Both the position numbers and the translations under genes were made by a program. 12,429 bases of DNA. Origin: JBEBSD01 sp040394475 (GTDB lineage: Bacteria > Bacteroidota > Bacteroidia > Cytophagales > Spirosomataceae). Of this stretch, positions 1 to 8,500 are shown in pieces. The DNA lies in the NCBI GenBank assembly GCA_040394475.1, contig JBEBSD010000121.1, positions 1-12,429 of the forward strand, in the 5' to 3' direction. The notes under the pieces were generated by a model. It had not been told where the DNA came from. It did no database searches and saw only the letters and a program-made list of their open reading frames with translations. The number at the start of each line of letters is the position of its first letter. Position 1 is the first letter of the stretch.

Positions 1-356
1 GTCGAACCCAGGAGCTGAGTCCACAGCTATCGGCTTTCAGCTATCAGCTATCGGACAAAATACGATGGGTGAGCTGAGTCGAACCCGGGAGCTGAGTCCA
101 CAGCTTTCAGCTATCGGAAAAATACGATGGGTGAGCGGGGTCGAACCCAGGAGTCGAACCCGGGAGCTGAGTCCACAGCTTTCAGCTATCAGCTATCGGA
201 CAAAATACGATGGGTGAGCTGAGTCGAACCCGGGAGCTGAGTCCACAGCTTTCAGCTATCGGAAAAATACGATGGGTGAGCGGGGTCGAACCCAGGAGTC
301 GAACCCAGGAGCTGAGCCGAACCCAGGAGCTGAGCCCACAGCTATCCGCTATCGGC
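1..356. repeat. Higher-order tandem repeat array (about 145-bp super-unit)
   Basis: This gene-free stretch is built from units that begin GTCGAACCC and end GGGTGAGC. Long units lie at 1-77 and 153-222, short units at 78-139 and 223-284, and 13-bp mini-units at 140-152 and 285-297. The long-short-mini order gives a super-period of 145 bp, and 78-161 is identical to 223-306 (84 bp). From 298 onward the copies degenerate. Each full unit contains AGCTG-AGTCCA-CAGCT, a 5-bp inverted repeat, and runs of AGCTATC/AGCTTTC. The array may continue beyond the left edge. Open reading frames across it only reflect the repeat period and are not genes. The function is unknown. The CTGAG/TCGAA theme is shared with the array at the right end of the window. 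Confidence 0.93.
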
Positions 357-408
357 TTGTGTTGTTTGTATGAATGAAATAAAGGCAAGGATTATTTAAA
401 CTACTACT

Positions 409-1506
409 ATGAAAAAGAAACTAATCGTCTCACTCCTGATAGGGATGCTGGCACAGTCTTACGGATCGGGGCAGGCCTTAATGGGCTTAAGATACCTGGA
501 AGCAGGGAAGGCCACAGTCATTGTGAATCCGGGCGGAGGAGCCTATGCCGGGATTAACCTTGCCGGCGCTTTTGTATTGCTGAAATTCTATGATCCTTCG
601 GATAACATTCAGTATGTTTCCAATACACCCGCTCCCGGCCCGAACGGGGTTCCCTATAACGCGTTTGTCAACAGAACCCGCAACGGAAACTACACCTATC
701 TGTTTATCGAATACAGCGCCGGGACGCATACCCTGGGGCCGGCCTGGTCGGGGAATTCAACCTTTGAGGTGAATACGATAACGTTTACAGGGGACGTTTA
801 CGGAACAACAACGGTGGAGCTGGCGCCGGATGAGGATCCGTTTGCCATCAGTGTGCTGGACAGCTACTTCGATCCGGGGACATCGGAATACATATACGGG
901 TCGGACTTCTTTCCGCCTGATCCTATCATCACAGGTTATTTCTCTACCGCTCTTCCGGTTACCCTGGCGGCTTTCGAAGCCGTTAAAGAAGGGCCGGCTG
1001 CCTCTTTAAACTGGTCGACTACCGAAGAGACGCAAAGCAGTCATTTTGAAGTGCAGCATAGCATCGATACGCGTATATGGTCGGCCGTCGGGGAGGTTTC
1101 GTCACACGGTACCAGCAGCGTGTTGAAGCACTACACCTTTACTCATGTTATGAAGCCCGGCCGGGTCAATTACTACCGGCTCAAAATGGTGGATCTCGAC
1201 GGGTCGTATACCCACTCCGGAATCGCTTCGCTGCTGGATGAAGGGGCTGTCACTGCAATGACCGTTTATCCGAACCCGATCGGGAAAGACAAAAAGGAAG
1301 TGTCGCTAAAGCTTACCGGGCTTCCGGCAGGCGGCTACACCGTGGTGCTCCGGGGGATCACAGGGAAAAAAATACTCGAACGGGAGCTGCACTGGGATGG
1401 CGCTACTTCCCTTTCGTTTCAGGTAGGCGGACTGCCCGCCGGCATATACCTGCTGAAAGCGGGGCTGGAAGACCGGACGTTTTTCAGCAGGCTGATTGTA
1501 GAGTGA
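409..1506 (+). CDS. Secreted protein with a C-terminal type IX secretion sorting domain
   Basis: This 365-residue protein is probably exported by Sec and then across the outer membrane by the type IX secretion system. It starts with a signal peptide (MKKK, then a hydrophobic stretch to about residue 18). Residues about 24-180 form a Gly/Thr/Asn/Tyr-rich region that I do not recognise. Residues about 182-275 begin LPVTLAAFEA and contain NWSTTEE, HFEVQHS and NYYRLKMVD, a beta-sandwich (fibronectin III-like) linker often found just before sorting domains. Residues 286-365 carry the type A sorting signature: VYPNP at 286-290, then GLPAGIYLLK near 341-350 and a short final strand ending LIVE. No catalytic motif is visible. 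The ATG at 409 is preferred because the signal peptide follows directly. The gene is convergent with the uptake operon and has its own terminator, so co-regulation with that operon is not implied. The sorting domain is confident; the function is unknown. Confidence 0.92.
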   Translation: MKKKLIVSLLIGMLAQSYGSGQALMGLRYLEAGKATVIVNPGGGAYAGINLAGAFVLLKFYDPSDNIQYVSNTPAPGPNGVPYNAFVNRTRNGNYTYLFIEYSAGTHTLGPAWSGNSTFEVNTITFTGDVYGTTTVELAPDEDPFAISVLDSYFDPGTSEYIYGSDFFPPDPIITGYFSTALPVTLAAFEAVKEGPAASLNWSTTEETQSSHFEVQHSIDTRIWSAVGEVSSHGTSSVLKHYTFTHVMKPGRVNYYRLKMVDLDGSYTHSGIASLLDEGAVTAMTVYPNPIGKDKKEVSLKLTGLPAGGYTVVLRGITGKKILERELHWDGATSLSFQVGGLPAGIYLLKAGLEDRTFFSRLIVE

Positions 1507-1589
1507 CGGTGCCCGGTAGGGCTGTGAGGGCGGCCTGGTCAGACGGGCCACCTGATCTCTCGGTCAGTTCCACACCATTTAACAAGTGC

Positions 1590-1613
1590 GGGGGGCTCAA
1601 AGCCCCCCTTTTT
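1590..1613 (+). terminator. Rho-independent terminator after the T9SS gene
   Basis: GGGGGGCT (1590-1597) pairs perfectly with AGCCCCCC (1601-1608) around a CAA loop and is followed by five T (1609-1613). It ends transcription of the plus-strand gene that stops at 1506. It also lies 18 nt past the end of the minus-strand operon. On that strand the hairpin lacks a T-run, so it could only serve as a weaker shared terminator or 3'-end stabiliser. Confidence 0.9.
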
Positions 1614-1625
1614 CAGCGTCGGTAG

Positions 1626-2330
1626 TCAGTCGGATACGTACACCGAATCCGGCTGGACGACCATAAATGAATCGATGGCGATCTGGCTGGGTTTATAGAC
1701 CGATTGATAATACACCGTCGTTTCTTTTTTGACCGGCAGGACAAGTGTTGTGCTATCGGGGTGCAGGTAATATAGACGTTCGGTGTCCATATTGTCGGTA
1801 TAACGCAGGCGGGTCGATACATGCACCGTGTCAGCTGCTCCCCAGGAAAGCGTCAGCAGCCGGGTCGTGCTGTCGTAGGTTGCCGCGTTGACCGGGCGGT
1901 TGAGCAGGGTGTTCTGGTATTTGCTGCCATAGACGCTTACCGCAGTGATTTCCTTTGGAACCGAACGGTTGCCCGCGTCATCATAGGAGTAGATGGTGAA
2001 GGTATAGCTGGATTCGGCTATTTGCGGGATCAGCAGCTGGATGGTATCTCCTGCCTGGTACCCGGATGCGTCGACCGTTATCGAGTCGGAATGCGTATTC
2101 CAGAACACTTTGTATTGTTTCACGCGATTATCTATTCCTTTTACCCAGGTGAGCAGGAGCCGTTCATTACCCGGTTTGGGCTGTACATTTTGGGCGGAGG
2201 CCGGGTACACTTTTTCTCCGTCCCCTATAAAAGATTTGTACTCGTCCCAGTCTTTGCAGGAAATAATCCCGGTGAGGGTCATAACCCCTATAAGGATCGT
2301 ATAAAATTGCTTGTTTTTCATATGATTCAT
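1626..2330 (-). CDS. DUF4998-type surface lipoprotein, last gene of the SusCD operon
   Basis: This 234-residue predicted lipoprotein has a signal peptide ending in the lipobox GIISC, with the acylated Cys at residue 25. The opening after the Cys (KDWDEYKSFIGDGEKVYP) and the following NERLLLTWVKGID strand match the start of DUF4998 proteins. These accompany SusC/SusD pairs in Bacteroidota and look like paired fibronectin III-type beta-sandwiches. Two such modules are visible, at about 45-130 and 140-225. By analogy with SusE/SusF-like accessory proteins, the likely role is surface binding of the imported substrate; this is inference. Only 3 nt separate it from the upstream gene, so they are co-transcribed and probably translationally coupled. 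An alternative ATG at 2321 (MKNKQF) would give a more typical signal peptide. No enzymatic motif is seen. Confidence 0.9.
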   Translation of the reverse strand: MNHMKNKQFYTILIGVMTLTGIISCKDWDEYKSFIGDGEKVYPASAQNVQPKPGNERLLLTWVKGIDNRVKQYKVFWNTHSDSITVDASGYQAGDTIQLLIPQIAESSYTFTIYSYDDAGNRSVPKEITAVSVYGSKYQNTLLNRPVNAATYDSTTRLLTLSWGAADTVHVSTRLRYTDNMDTERLYYLHPDSTTLVLPVKKETTVYYQSVYKPSQIAIDSFMVVQPDSVYVSD

Positions 2331-2333
2331 GGT

Positions 2334-3539
2334 TTATTGTGGAGAGCCCCAGAACGTAATTTCCATGGCATGGAAGAAATCGGTGTTTCCCCAGTTTTTC
2401 ACGATTTCCATACGGATATACCGGACCGGCGGTGCGCTAAGTGGAAAGATAAACTCTTCTCCCAAACCGTCTGTACCCATCGCGTGCAGCCGGTCGTCTT
2501 CAGTGTTCTGGCCGGTTGGAAGCCCGGACGGTTTGATGGAATGGCAATGCAGCAAGGTGGTCCAGCCTTCCCAAGAGCCTGAAGGATTGGGAGCTACATC
2601 GCTTCCGTACAGCACAAATTCCTTGGGGTTGCCATGCATGTAGAGGTAATCGCCGGTGCGCTGTAGTAGTTTGAACCGACTTAGTTTCGCCGTCACGCCC
2701 AGGTCGAAGGTGAACCGGTGGGGGCGTGGTTCCCCCCCTTGCAGGGTATGGAAGCCTGTTCCAAGATTGTTGTCCCAGAAGTTGGTCATCACCCAGCCCC
2801 AGCCGGGGCCCTGATCCAGCGGAAGGACATAGGGCCGGTACTTGGTCTTGTCCAGGCGGGTTTCGAACATGGGGGTTATTTCCTGGAAAAGCGTGTCGGA
2901 ATAATTGTTCCAACGGTCTTTTACATACACCCCGAATGTGCGGGGTGTTGTGTCGTACCCCCTGACAGAAAAATTCCCGGTTTGATTCTGGGTATAAAAT
3001 GACTCTACCGGAATGAGGTCGCCGTTGGCATCTTTCGTTACTACTACCAGCGCGATTTTGGCCTGTTCCGGATTGTCAAACAGTACATTGACCCCTCCGA
3101 AATCATCCATCAGCTGGATCGTGCCGGCGACATTCCGGTAAGCAGGAGTAGTAGGATGTACCTTGACGTTCAGCGGATCCGATTTTACTTCACTTTTACT
3201 CACCGTATACAGGGTTATATCGTATTCCCCTTCCTTGTGAAATCCGTCTACATACAGCGTGTCATTATACCGCGACGTCTTGGCTTCCCGTTGTACCTTG
3301 TTGGTTTCATATTCCGCCAGCACATACTGGAGGTTAGGGTCGTCCGGAAGCTGGTACGTAATAACGGCTGCGCCCGATTTGTTCTCTACTTTTACACCGG
3401 TCACATTTGCCGGCTTGGGTCCCCCTTTTTCGATGGGAGAATGTTGGTTGAGGTCATCTTCCGAACACGAGAGCGTCAGGAAGGCAAGTCCTCCGAGTGC
3501 GATAAGCAAACAACCTGTATTTTTCATATCATACTGCAT
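2334..3539 (-). CDS. Lipoprotein with DUF4959, DUF5126 and DUF5000 (discoidin-like) domains
   Basis: This 401-residue predicted surface lipoprotein has a lipobox ending LTLSC (Cys 25) followed by SEDD. That acidic patch resembles the lipoprotein export signals that send Bacteroidota lipoproteins to the cell surface. Residues about 38-130 (KPANVTGVKVENKSGAAVIT onward) fit DUF4959. Residues about 132-225 (RNVAGTIQLMDDFGGVNV onward) fit DUF5126. Residues about 228-400 fit DUF5000, an F5/8 type C (discoidin) jelly-roll. There the strands HRFTFDLG, LSRFKLLQR and RYIRMEIV near the end, together with the intervening FVLYGSD, are characteristic. Discoidin folds commonly bind carbohydrate, so a glycan-capture role beside SusD is inferred. 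It begins 9 nt after the SusD stop. The ATG at 3527 (MKNTG) is an alternative start. The domain assignment comes from sequence recognition, not a database search. Confidence 0.91.
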   Translation of the reverse strand: MQYDMKNTGCLLIALGGLAFLTLSCSEDDLNQHSPIEKGGPKPANVTGVKVENKSGAAVITYQLPDDPNLQYVLAEYETNKVQREAKTSRYNDTLYVDGFHKEGEYDITLYTVSKSEVKSDPLNVKVHPTTPAYRNVAGTIQLMDDFGGVNVLFDNPEQAKIALVVVTKDANGDLIPVESFYTQNQTGNFSVRGYDTTPRTFGVYVKDRWNNYSDTLFQEITPMFETRLDKTKYRPYVLPLDQGPGWGWVMTNFWDNNLGTGFHTLQGGEPRPHRFTFDLGVTAKLSRFKLLQRTGDYLYMHGNPKEFVLYGSDVAPNPSGSWEGWTTLLHCHSIKPSGLPTGQNTEDDRLHAMGTDGLGEEFIFPLSAPPVRYIRMEIVKNWGNTDFFHAMEITFWGSPQ

Positions 3540-3548
3540 TTTAAATAG

Positions 3549-5486
3549 TTACCAGCCCGGGTTTTGAACCAGATTGGGGTTGACCACAATCGAATTTTCA
3601 GAAATGGGCCACAGATAGTGTTTCGATGTAAAAGCGGGGACGTATAATTGCCTGACCCGGTAGTAGTTCGCAGCTGTTTCCTGTTCGAGGTCCCAGCTCT
3701 TGATGGGCAGGTTGAGGTAGGTGTCGGCTGTTTTCCAGCGTAAAAGGCTCCAGAACCGTTTCCCTTCAAATACCAGCTCGATCATTTGTTCCCGTTGTAT
3801 GATCTCCCGCAACCCTTCTTTGGTAGTGGGTTTGGCGGGGTTGCGCGAGTAGCGGTTCCAGCTTTCCGTCACGCCCGCGAGGCCGGCGCGTTTGCGGACC
3901 GGGTCGATCCACTGATAGACGGCTTCTCCGGGGCCGTTTACTTCATTAAGTGCCTCGGCATAAAGCAGGTACATCTCCGAAAGCCGGATCACCGGCCACG
4001 GGTAGGCGATCGCGGTATAGCTGTTGGAACTGCTTCCGTAATCATTTTTGTAATTAACCAGCTTTTTGGCCCAGTAGCCGGTAACCGAATAAAGGGAAGC
4101 ACCGAGCCGTGCACCTCTCTGCCCGCTTTTCCCTTCCAGGAACCAGGTTTTGTTATCGTTGAACAAGCCGTTTCCGTACCAGACCCCGCCATCGAATCCG
4201 AGGCTGGCATAAAACCGGGGTTCCCGGTCAAAGTTGAGCTGGATCGTTTCATAGTCTTTTTTGATATAATAGCGGTAGTCATCGCTTCCTTTGCGCAGCG
4301 CTGTAAACCGCTCGGCAAAATTATATTGCTTGTCTTCTTCAATGGGCACCCCGTTGCTGCTGTAGAACATTTCAGCAATATGAATAGGAGGGGCCAGCAT
4401 GGAGCGAACGGTTTCATTGGTGCTGGGAGGATGGGGAATCGCCCCCGGATCTCCGGATGTCAGTCGCGCCATGGCCAGGGCCTGCACACCGTCGGCCATC
4501 GCATTGGAGGCTCCCCAGATAGTCTCGGGGTTCCATTTGTCGGTAATGCTGGCCCGGATATTCATCGTCAGCCGGGTGGAGTCACTCATGGTTTCTCCTG
4601 AAATGGGCTGGTAGTAATACAATGTTGCGCCCACACTATGAGCCGCATCAATCGCTGTTTTGCAGGCTTCTGCCGCCAAGACCCATTTTTCGGGATCGTA
4701 GGTGGTATTGAAAAGAGATTTCCCCTGCTTGTCTTTAATAGTCGCGTATTCGGTATTGCCGTTGAAAAGCGGACTGGCGGCGGTCACCAGTACAATGGCT
4801 TTCAGACTCAGGGCAATTGAACGCGTGGCCCTCCCCAATTCGGAGGCCTCGTTCATGATCCGGTCAGGAAGGTCGGCCGCGGCTTCGTCCAACTGCCCGA
4901 CGATGTAGGCGACGACTTCATCGGTCGAATTGCGGTACATCCGTACTTCTTCGATAGAAGCAGACACGGGAAGGCTTTCCGTGATAACCGGTATCGGGCC
5001 GTACATCCGGAATAAATAAAAATGATAATAGGCTTTCAGGAATTTTACCTCCGCAATCCACCGGTCGCGCTCGTAGTCATACAAATCCGGAACATTTCCG
5101 ATGTTTTCCAGGAAAATGTTGCATTCCCGGATCGCCTCAAAGTAGGCTTTCCCCCCGTTTCCGCCGTCCCAGTAGTTGGCCAGCGGGCTTACTTTGTTTT
5201 GCTCACCCCGCGGAATCCGGTTAAGGCCGATGTCGAAGTAATGCGTACTTGGATAGGGCGCTGTAAATTCATCGCCGGCAAAGAAACCCGGATCGGAACC
5301 TGTATTTCCCAGAGCCGGTAGCTTGTTGTAACAGGTAAACAGGTATTTTTCCGCTTCCGAGCGCATCCGGAAGGCATATTCAATGGTACCGATACCGTCC
5401 GGAGTAACGTCCAGAAAACCTTTACAGCTGTAGATTGCCGTCAACAAGACTGTCGCAACCGTTATTTTCAGAGAGTAATTTTTCAT
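3549..5486 (-). CDS. RagB/SusD family nutrient-binding outer membrane lipoprotein
   Basis: This 645-residue protein is the surface lid of the SusCD importer. It binds oligosaccharide or other ligand outside the cell and passes it to the SusC barrel. The signal peptide ends in the lipobox AIYSC (Cys 21), followed by KGFLDVTPDG, the usual SusD opening. The N-terminal helical TPR-like region runs to about residue 330. The C-terminal RagB/SusD segment contains RLSEMYLLYAEALNE (about 501-515), REQMIELVFEGKRFWSLLRW (565-584), and the terminal signature LWPISENSIVVNPNLVQNPGW region (625-645). The length is somewhat above the usual 500-600 residues. It starts 14 nt after the SusC stop. Substrate specificity cannot be read from the sequence. 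Family assignment is secure. Confidence 0.97.
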   Translation of the reverse strand: MKNYSLKITVATVLLTAIYSCKGFLDVTPDGIGTIEYAFRMRSEAEKYLFTCYNKLPALGNTGSDPGFFAGDEFTAPYPSTHYFDIGLNRIPRGEQNKVSPLANYWDGGNGGKAYFEAIRECNIFLENIGNVPDLYDYERDRWIAEVKFLKAYYHFYLFRMYGPIPVITESLPVSASIEEVRMYRNSTDEVVAYIVGQLDEAAADLPDRIMNEASELGRATRSIALSLKAIVLVTAASPLFNGNTEYATIKDKQGKSLFNTTYDPEKWVLAAEACKTAIDAAHSVGATLYYYQPISGETMSDSTRLTMNIRASITDKWNPETIWGASNAMADGVQALAMARLTSGDPGAIPHPPSTNETVRSMLAPPIHIAEMFYSSNGVPIEEDKQYNFAERFTALRKGSDDYRYYIKKDYETIQLNFDREPRFYASLGFDGGVWYGNGLFNDNKTWFLEGKSGQRGARLGASLYSVTGYWAKKLVNYKNDYGSSSNSYTAIAYPWPVIRLSEMYLLYAEALNEVNGPGEAVYQWIDPVRKRAGLAGVTESWNRYSRNPAKPTTKEGLREIIQREQMIELVFEGKRFWSLLRWKTADTYLNLPIKSWDLEQETAANYYRVRQLYVPAFTSKHYLWPISENSIVVNPNLVQNPGW

Positions 5487-5500
5487 AGTTCTTACTTGCG

Positions 5501-8500
5501 TTAGAAATTCAGATTGATCCCGACATTGATCACTCGCTGAATGGGATAAGCCAATCCGTTGCCGCCCATTTCCGGATCCCAGAGGTTGAATTTGCTGAAT
5601 GTCAGGAGGTTGTTGCCACTCACATACATCCTGAAATTGCTGATCTTGTATTTGCTGGTAAAATCGGCCGGGATGGTGTACCCCAGTTCAAATGATTTCA
5701 CCCGTAGAAAGTTTCCATTCCGCATAAACCAGGTGCTGGTTTGATTGTTGTTGGCAATAGGAGTCACTGATAAACGGGGCCAGAGTGCGTAGATGTCCCT
5801 CTTCTCCTCCGACCAGTGATTGTCGGCATAGGCTTGCAGCAGCGCATTTTCGGCTATAAATCCGTTATTGATCAGGTTGTTCGGATCATCGTAGTTGACG
5901 AAAGGCGCGGTCGCACTGGGATTGATCCAGAACGAAACCCTTGCCAGGCCCTGAAAGAATACGGAAAGATCGATGTTTTTATAACCGGCCGAAAATCCGA
6001 ACCCGTAGGTGATTTCCGGTGTGGTAGGATAACCTATCGGGACCCTGTCCAGGGCGGTGATCTCTCCATCGTTATTGACATCCCTGAACTTGATGTCACC
6101 TGCCTGGTATAACCCGAAGTTTTGACGGGGGGAGTTCGCTACATCGTGTTCATCGATAAAGAGGCGTTCGGCAATGTATCCCCAGGTCTGGCTGATCGGA
6201 TGGCCTACGCGCGACAAGTACCGGTCGGTGTATTCGGGTTCTTCGTATTTGACAAATTCGCTCATTGCCAGCGTCAGGCTTCCCCGTCCCATGAACCACA
6301 GGTTGTTGCCGAAATTTTCGGTATAATCCAGGCTCATGTCGAGTCCTTTCGATTTTGCTTCCCCGACATTGGCCATGGTGGCGGCTGCCAGTCCCATCGT
6401 CGAAGGGATCGAGGCGCGGTTCATCAGGATATTGCGGCGGTGTTGACGGTACACTTCGGCAATGACGTTGAGCTTGTCGAAAAAGTTGAGCTCCATCGCG
6501 ACATTGCTCTGAATGGATTTTTCCCAGGTAATATCGAAGTTGGGATACCTGGCGATCGATACGCCGTTGCGACGGTAGGTGTTATCATACCCGAAAACCG
6601 CCCCCCGTTCAATATTATCCAGGTTGACGCTGGACAAATAAAAGAAACGGTCTTCCGTCCGGCCGATGGCATCGTTTCCCACGAGTCCGTGTGACCCCCT
6701 GAATTTTAACAGTTTCAGGACATTGTTGTCCGGAAAAAAGTCCTCATTGGATACGACCCATGCAAGTCCGGCAGTAGGGAAAAAGCCGAACTGCTTGTCT
6801 TTGTAGAACCGTTCCGAGCCGTTGTACCCGAAGTTGAATTCAGCAAAATACTTATTGTCGAACGAATAGGCAGCTCTTCCCGACAACCCGAGATTCCGGT
6901 GGGGCAGTGAGGACTGGACATCAAATGCAGCTGTGGTGGCAAGGCTTTGCTGAATGGTATAGATCAGGGTGCCCCCGAGGTTGTGTTTTTCTTTGAATTT
7001 CCGGCTGTAATCCAGTGTCAGCTGCCCGTAAAGATTGGTGCTCAGGTTGCGTTGAGGAGATCCCAGCGGGCGGATGTCTTCATACGCGGCCGGCCCTTCC
7101 AGTTCATTCAGATGGGTCAGCATATAGGAGTCGCTGAGTTTGTCGTAGAGCCCGACATTGTAGAAATAAGGACCGTAAGCCCTGGAAATATCAAAATAGG
7201 CATAGCGGTTGGTACTGAAAAGCCCTCTGAATTTCAACCCTTCCGTAATGCCTGCCAGGTTTTGGTTCAATTCAAATTGCGCCAGCATGCGGGATTGAGA
7301 ATATTCCTTGTATCCCTTCAGCATTTCGGCATAAGGATTCAGGTAAAAATTGGTTCCCGACCGGTAATTCCCGAAAAGGATATGATGGGAGGCAATGTTG
7401 GCAGAATCCGGGGCATAGGAAGGAGCGAACAGGGAAGGGCTGCTGCGCAGGGCCTTTTGATACATACCCGTTCCGCCGTCCACCGGTCCTTTGTAGTCAT
7501 CGAATATGCCGTACATACGTACAACCAGCTCGGTGCTGTTGGTCAGCTGCATGTTGACATTGGAGCGTAACTGGTAGGAGTTAAGTTTGACGTTGCTATT
7601 GAAATTATTACGAGGGTCGACATTCAGGATACCGTTGTCGATATTGTAAGTGCCTGCAACATAGTATTTGGCGATCTTGCCTCCTCCCGTCACGCTCATA
7701 TTGGCCCGCTGGTTGAAAGTCCGCTCCTTGAACATGAGTTTGAACCAGTCGGTAGCAGGGTAGACAAAAGGATTGTTTCCTCCCTCCTGAATGCGGTCGA
7801 TCTTGTTTTGGGAATAATGCAGCTGTGCCAGCGGGTCCCGGGTGAGCTGTGCCTCTGTATAGAGCTGCATATGGGTGATCGGATCGGCAATCTTTAACCG
7901 CTGCGTGGGCTCCGACATTGCACTCTCCATGCGGACATTGAGTCTTGCAGGGCCTTCTTTCCCTTGTTTGGTCGTGACGAAAATGACCCCGTTTGCCCCA
8001 CGGGCTCCATAGAGGGCAGTGGCGCTGGCATCTTTCAGGATAGAAAAGCTTTCGATATCATCCGGCTGCAGGCGTGCCAGATCGGTGGTGGTAAGCTCAA
8101 TGTTGTCGATCAGGATCAAAGGCTGCCCGCTTCCGTTTCCGAAGGTCGTGACCCCCCGGATAAAAAAGGACGCATCGTCGGCGCCCGGTTCGCCCGAACG
8201 CTGATAGGCAATGACGCCCGAAAGCCGCCCGGCAAAGGAGGTGGTCAGATTGCTGGAAGGAATTTTCAAATCCTTGGCATTAACGGAAGTGACCGACCCG
8301 ACGACTGCTTCCTTACGCTGTTTTTGCCCGAAAGCGGTGACCACCACTTGTTCAAGGGTTTGGTTGTCGGCTGTCATGATGATGTCGAGCTGGGTTTTCG
8401 TCCCGACGTCGACTTGCTGGGTGACATACCCGACATAGGAAAAAGTCAGTTGGACGGCCCCTTCCGGAATGGACAGGCTATAAAGTCCTTCTATATTGGT

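Noticed and set aside
78..161. tRNA-like T-arm (GGGTTCGACTCC on the minus strand) in the left repeats
   Set aside because: Only the T-loop-like string is present. There is no acceptor stem, D-arm or anticodon arm at the right distances, and the string recurs with the repeat period.
1..356. CRISPR array
   Set aside because: The units have variable lengths and no unique spacers of constant size, and no cas genes are nearby.
1821..2582. 253-residue plus-strand frame antisense to the DUF4998 and DUF4959 genes
   Set aside because: It overlaps two well-supported lipoprotein genes and has the composition of an antisense shadow, with no domain or signal peptide.
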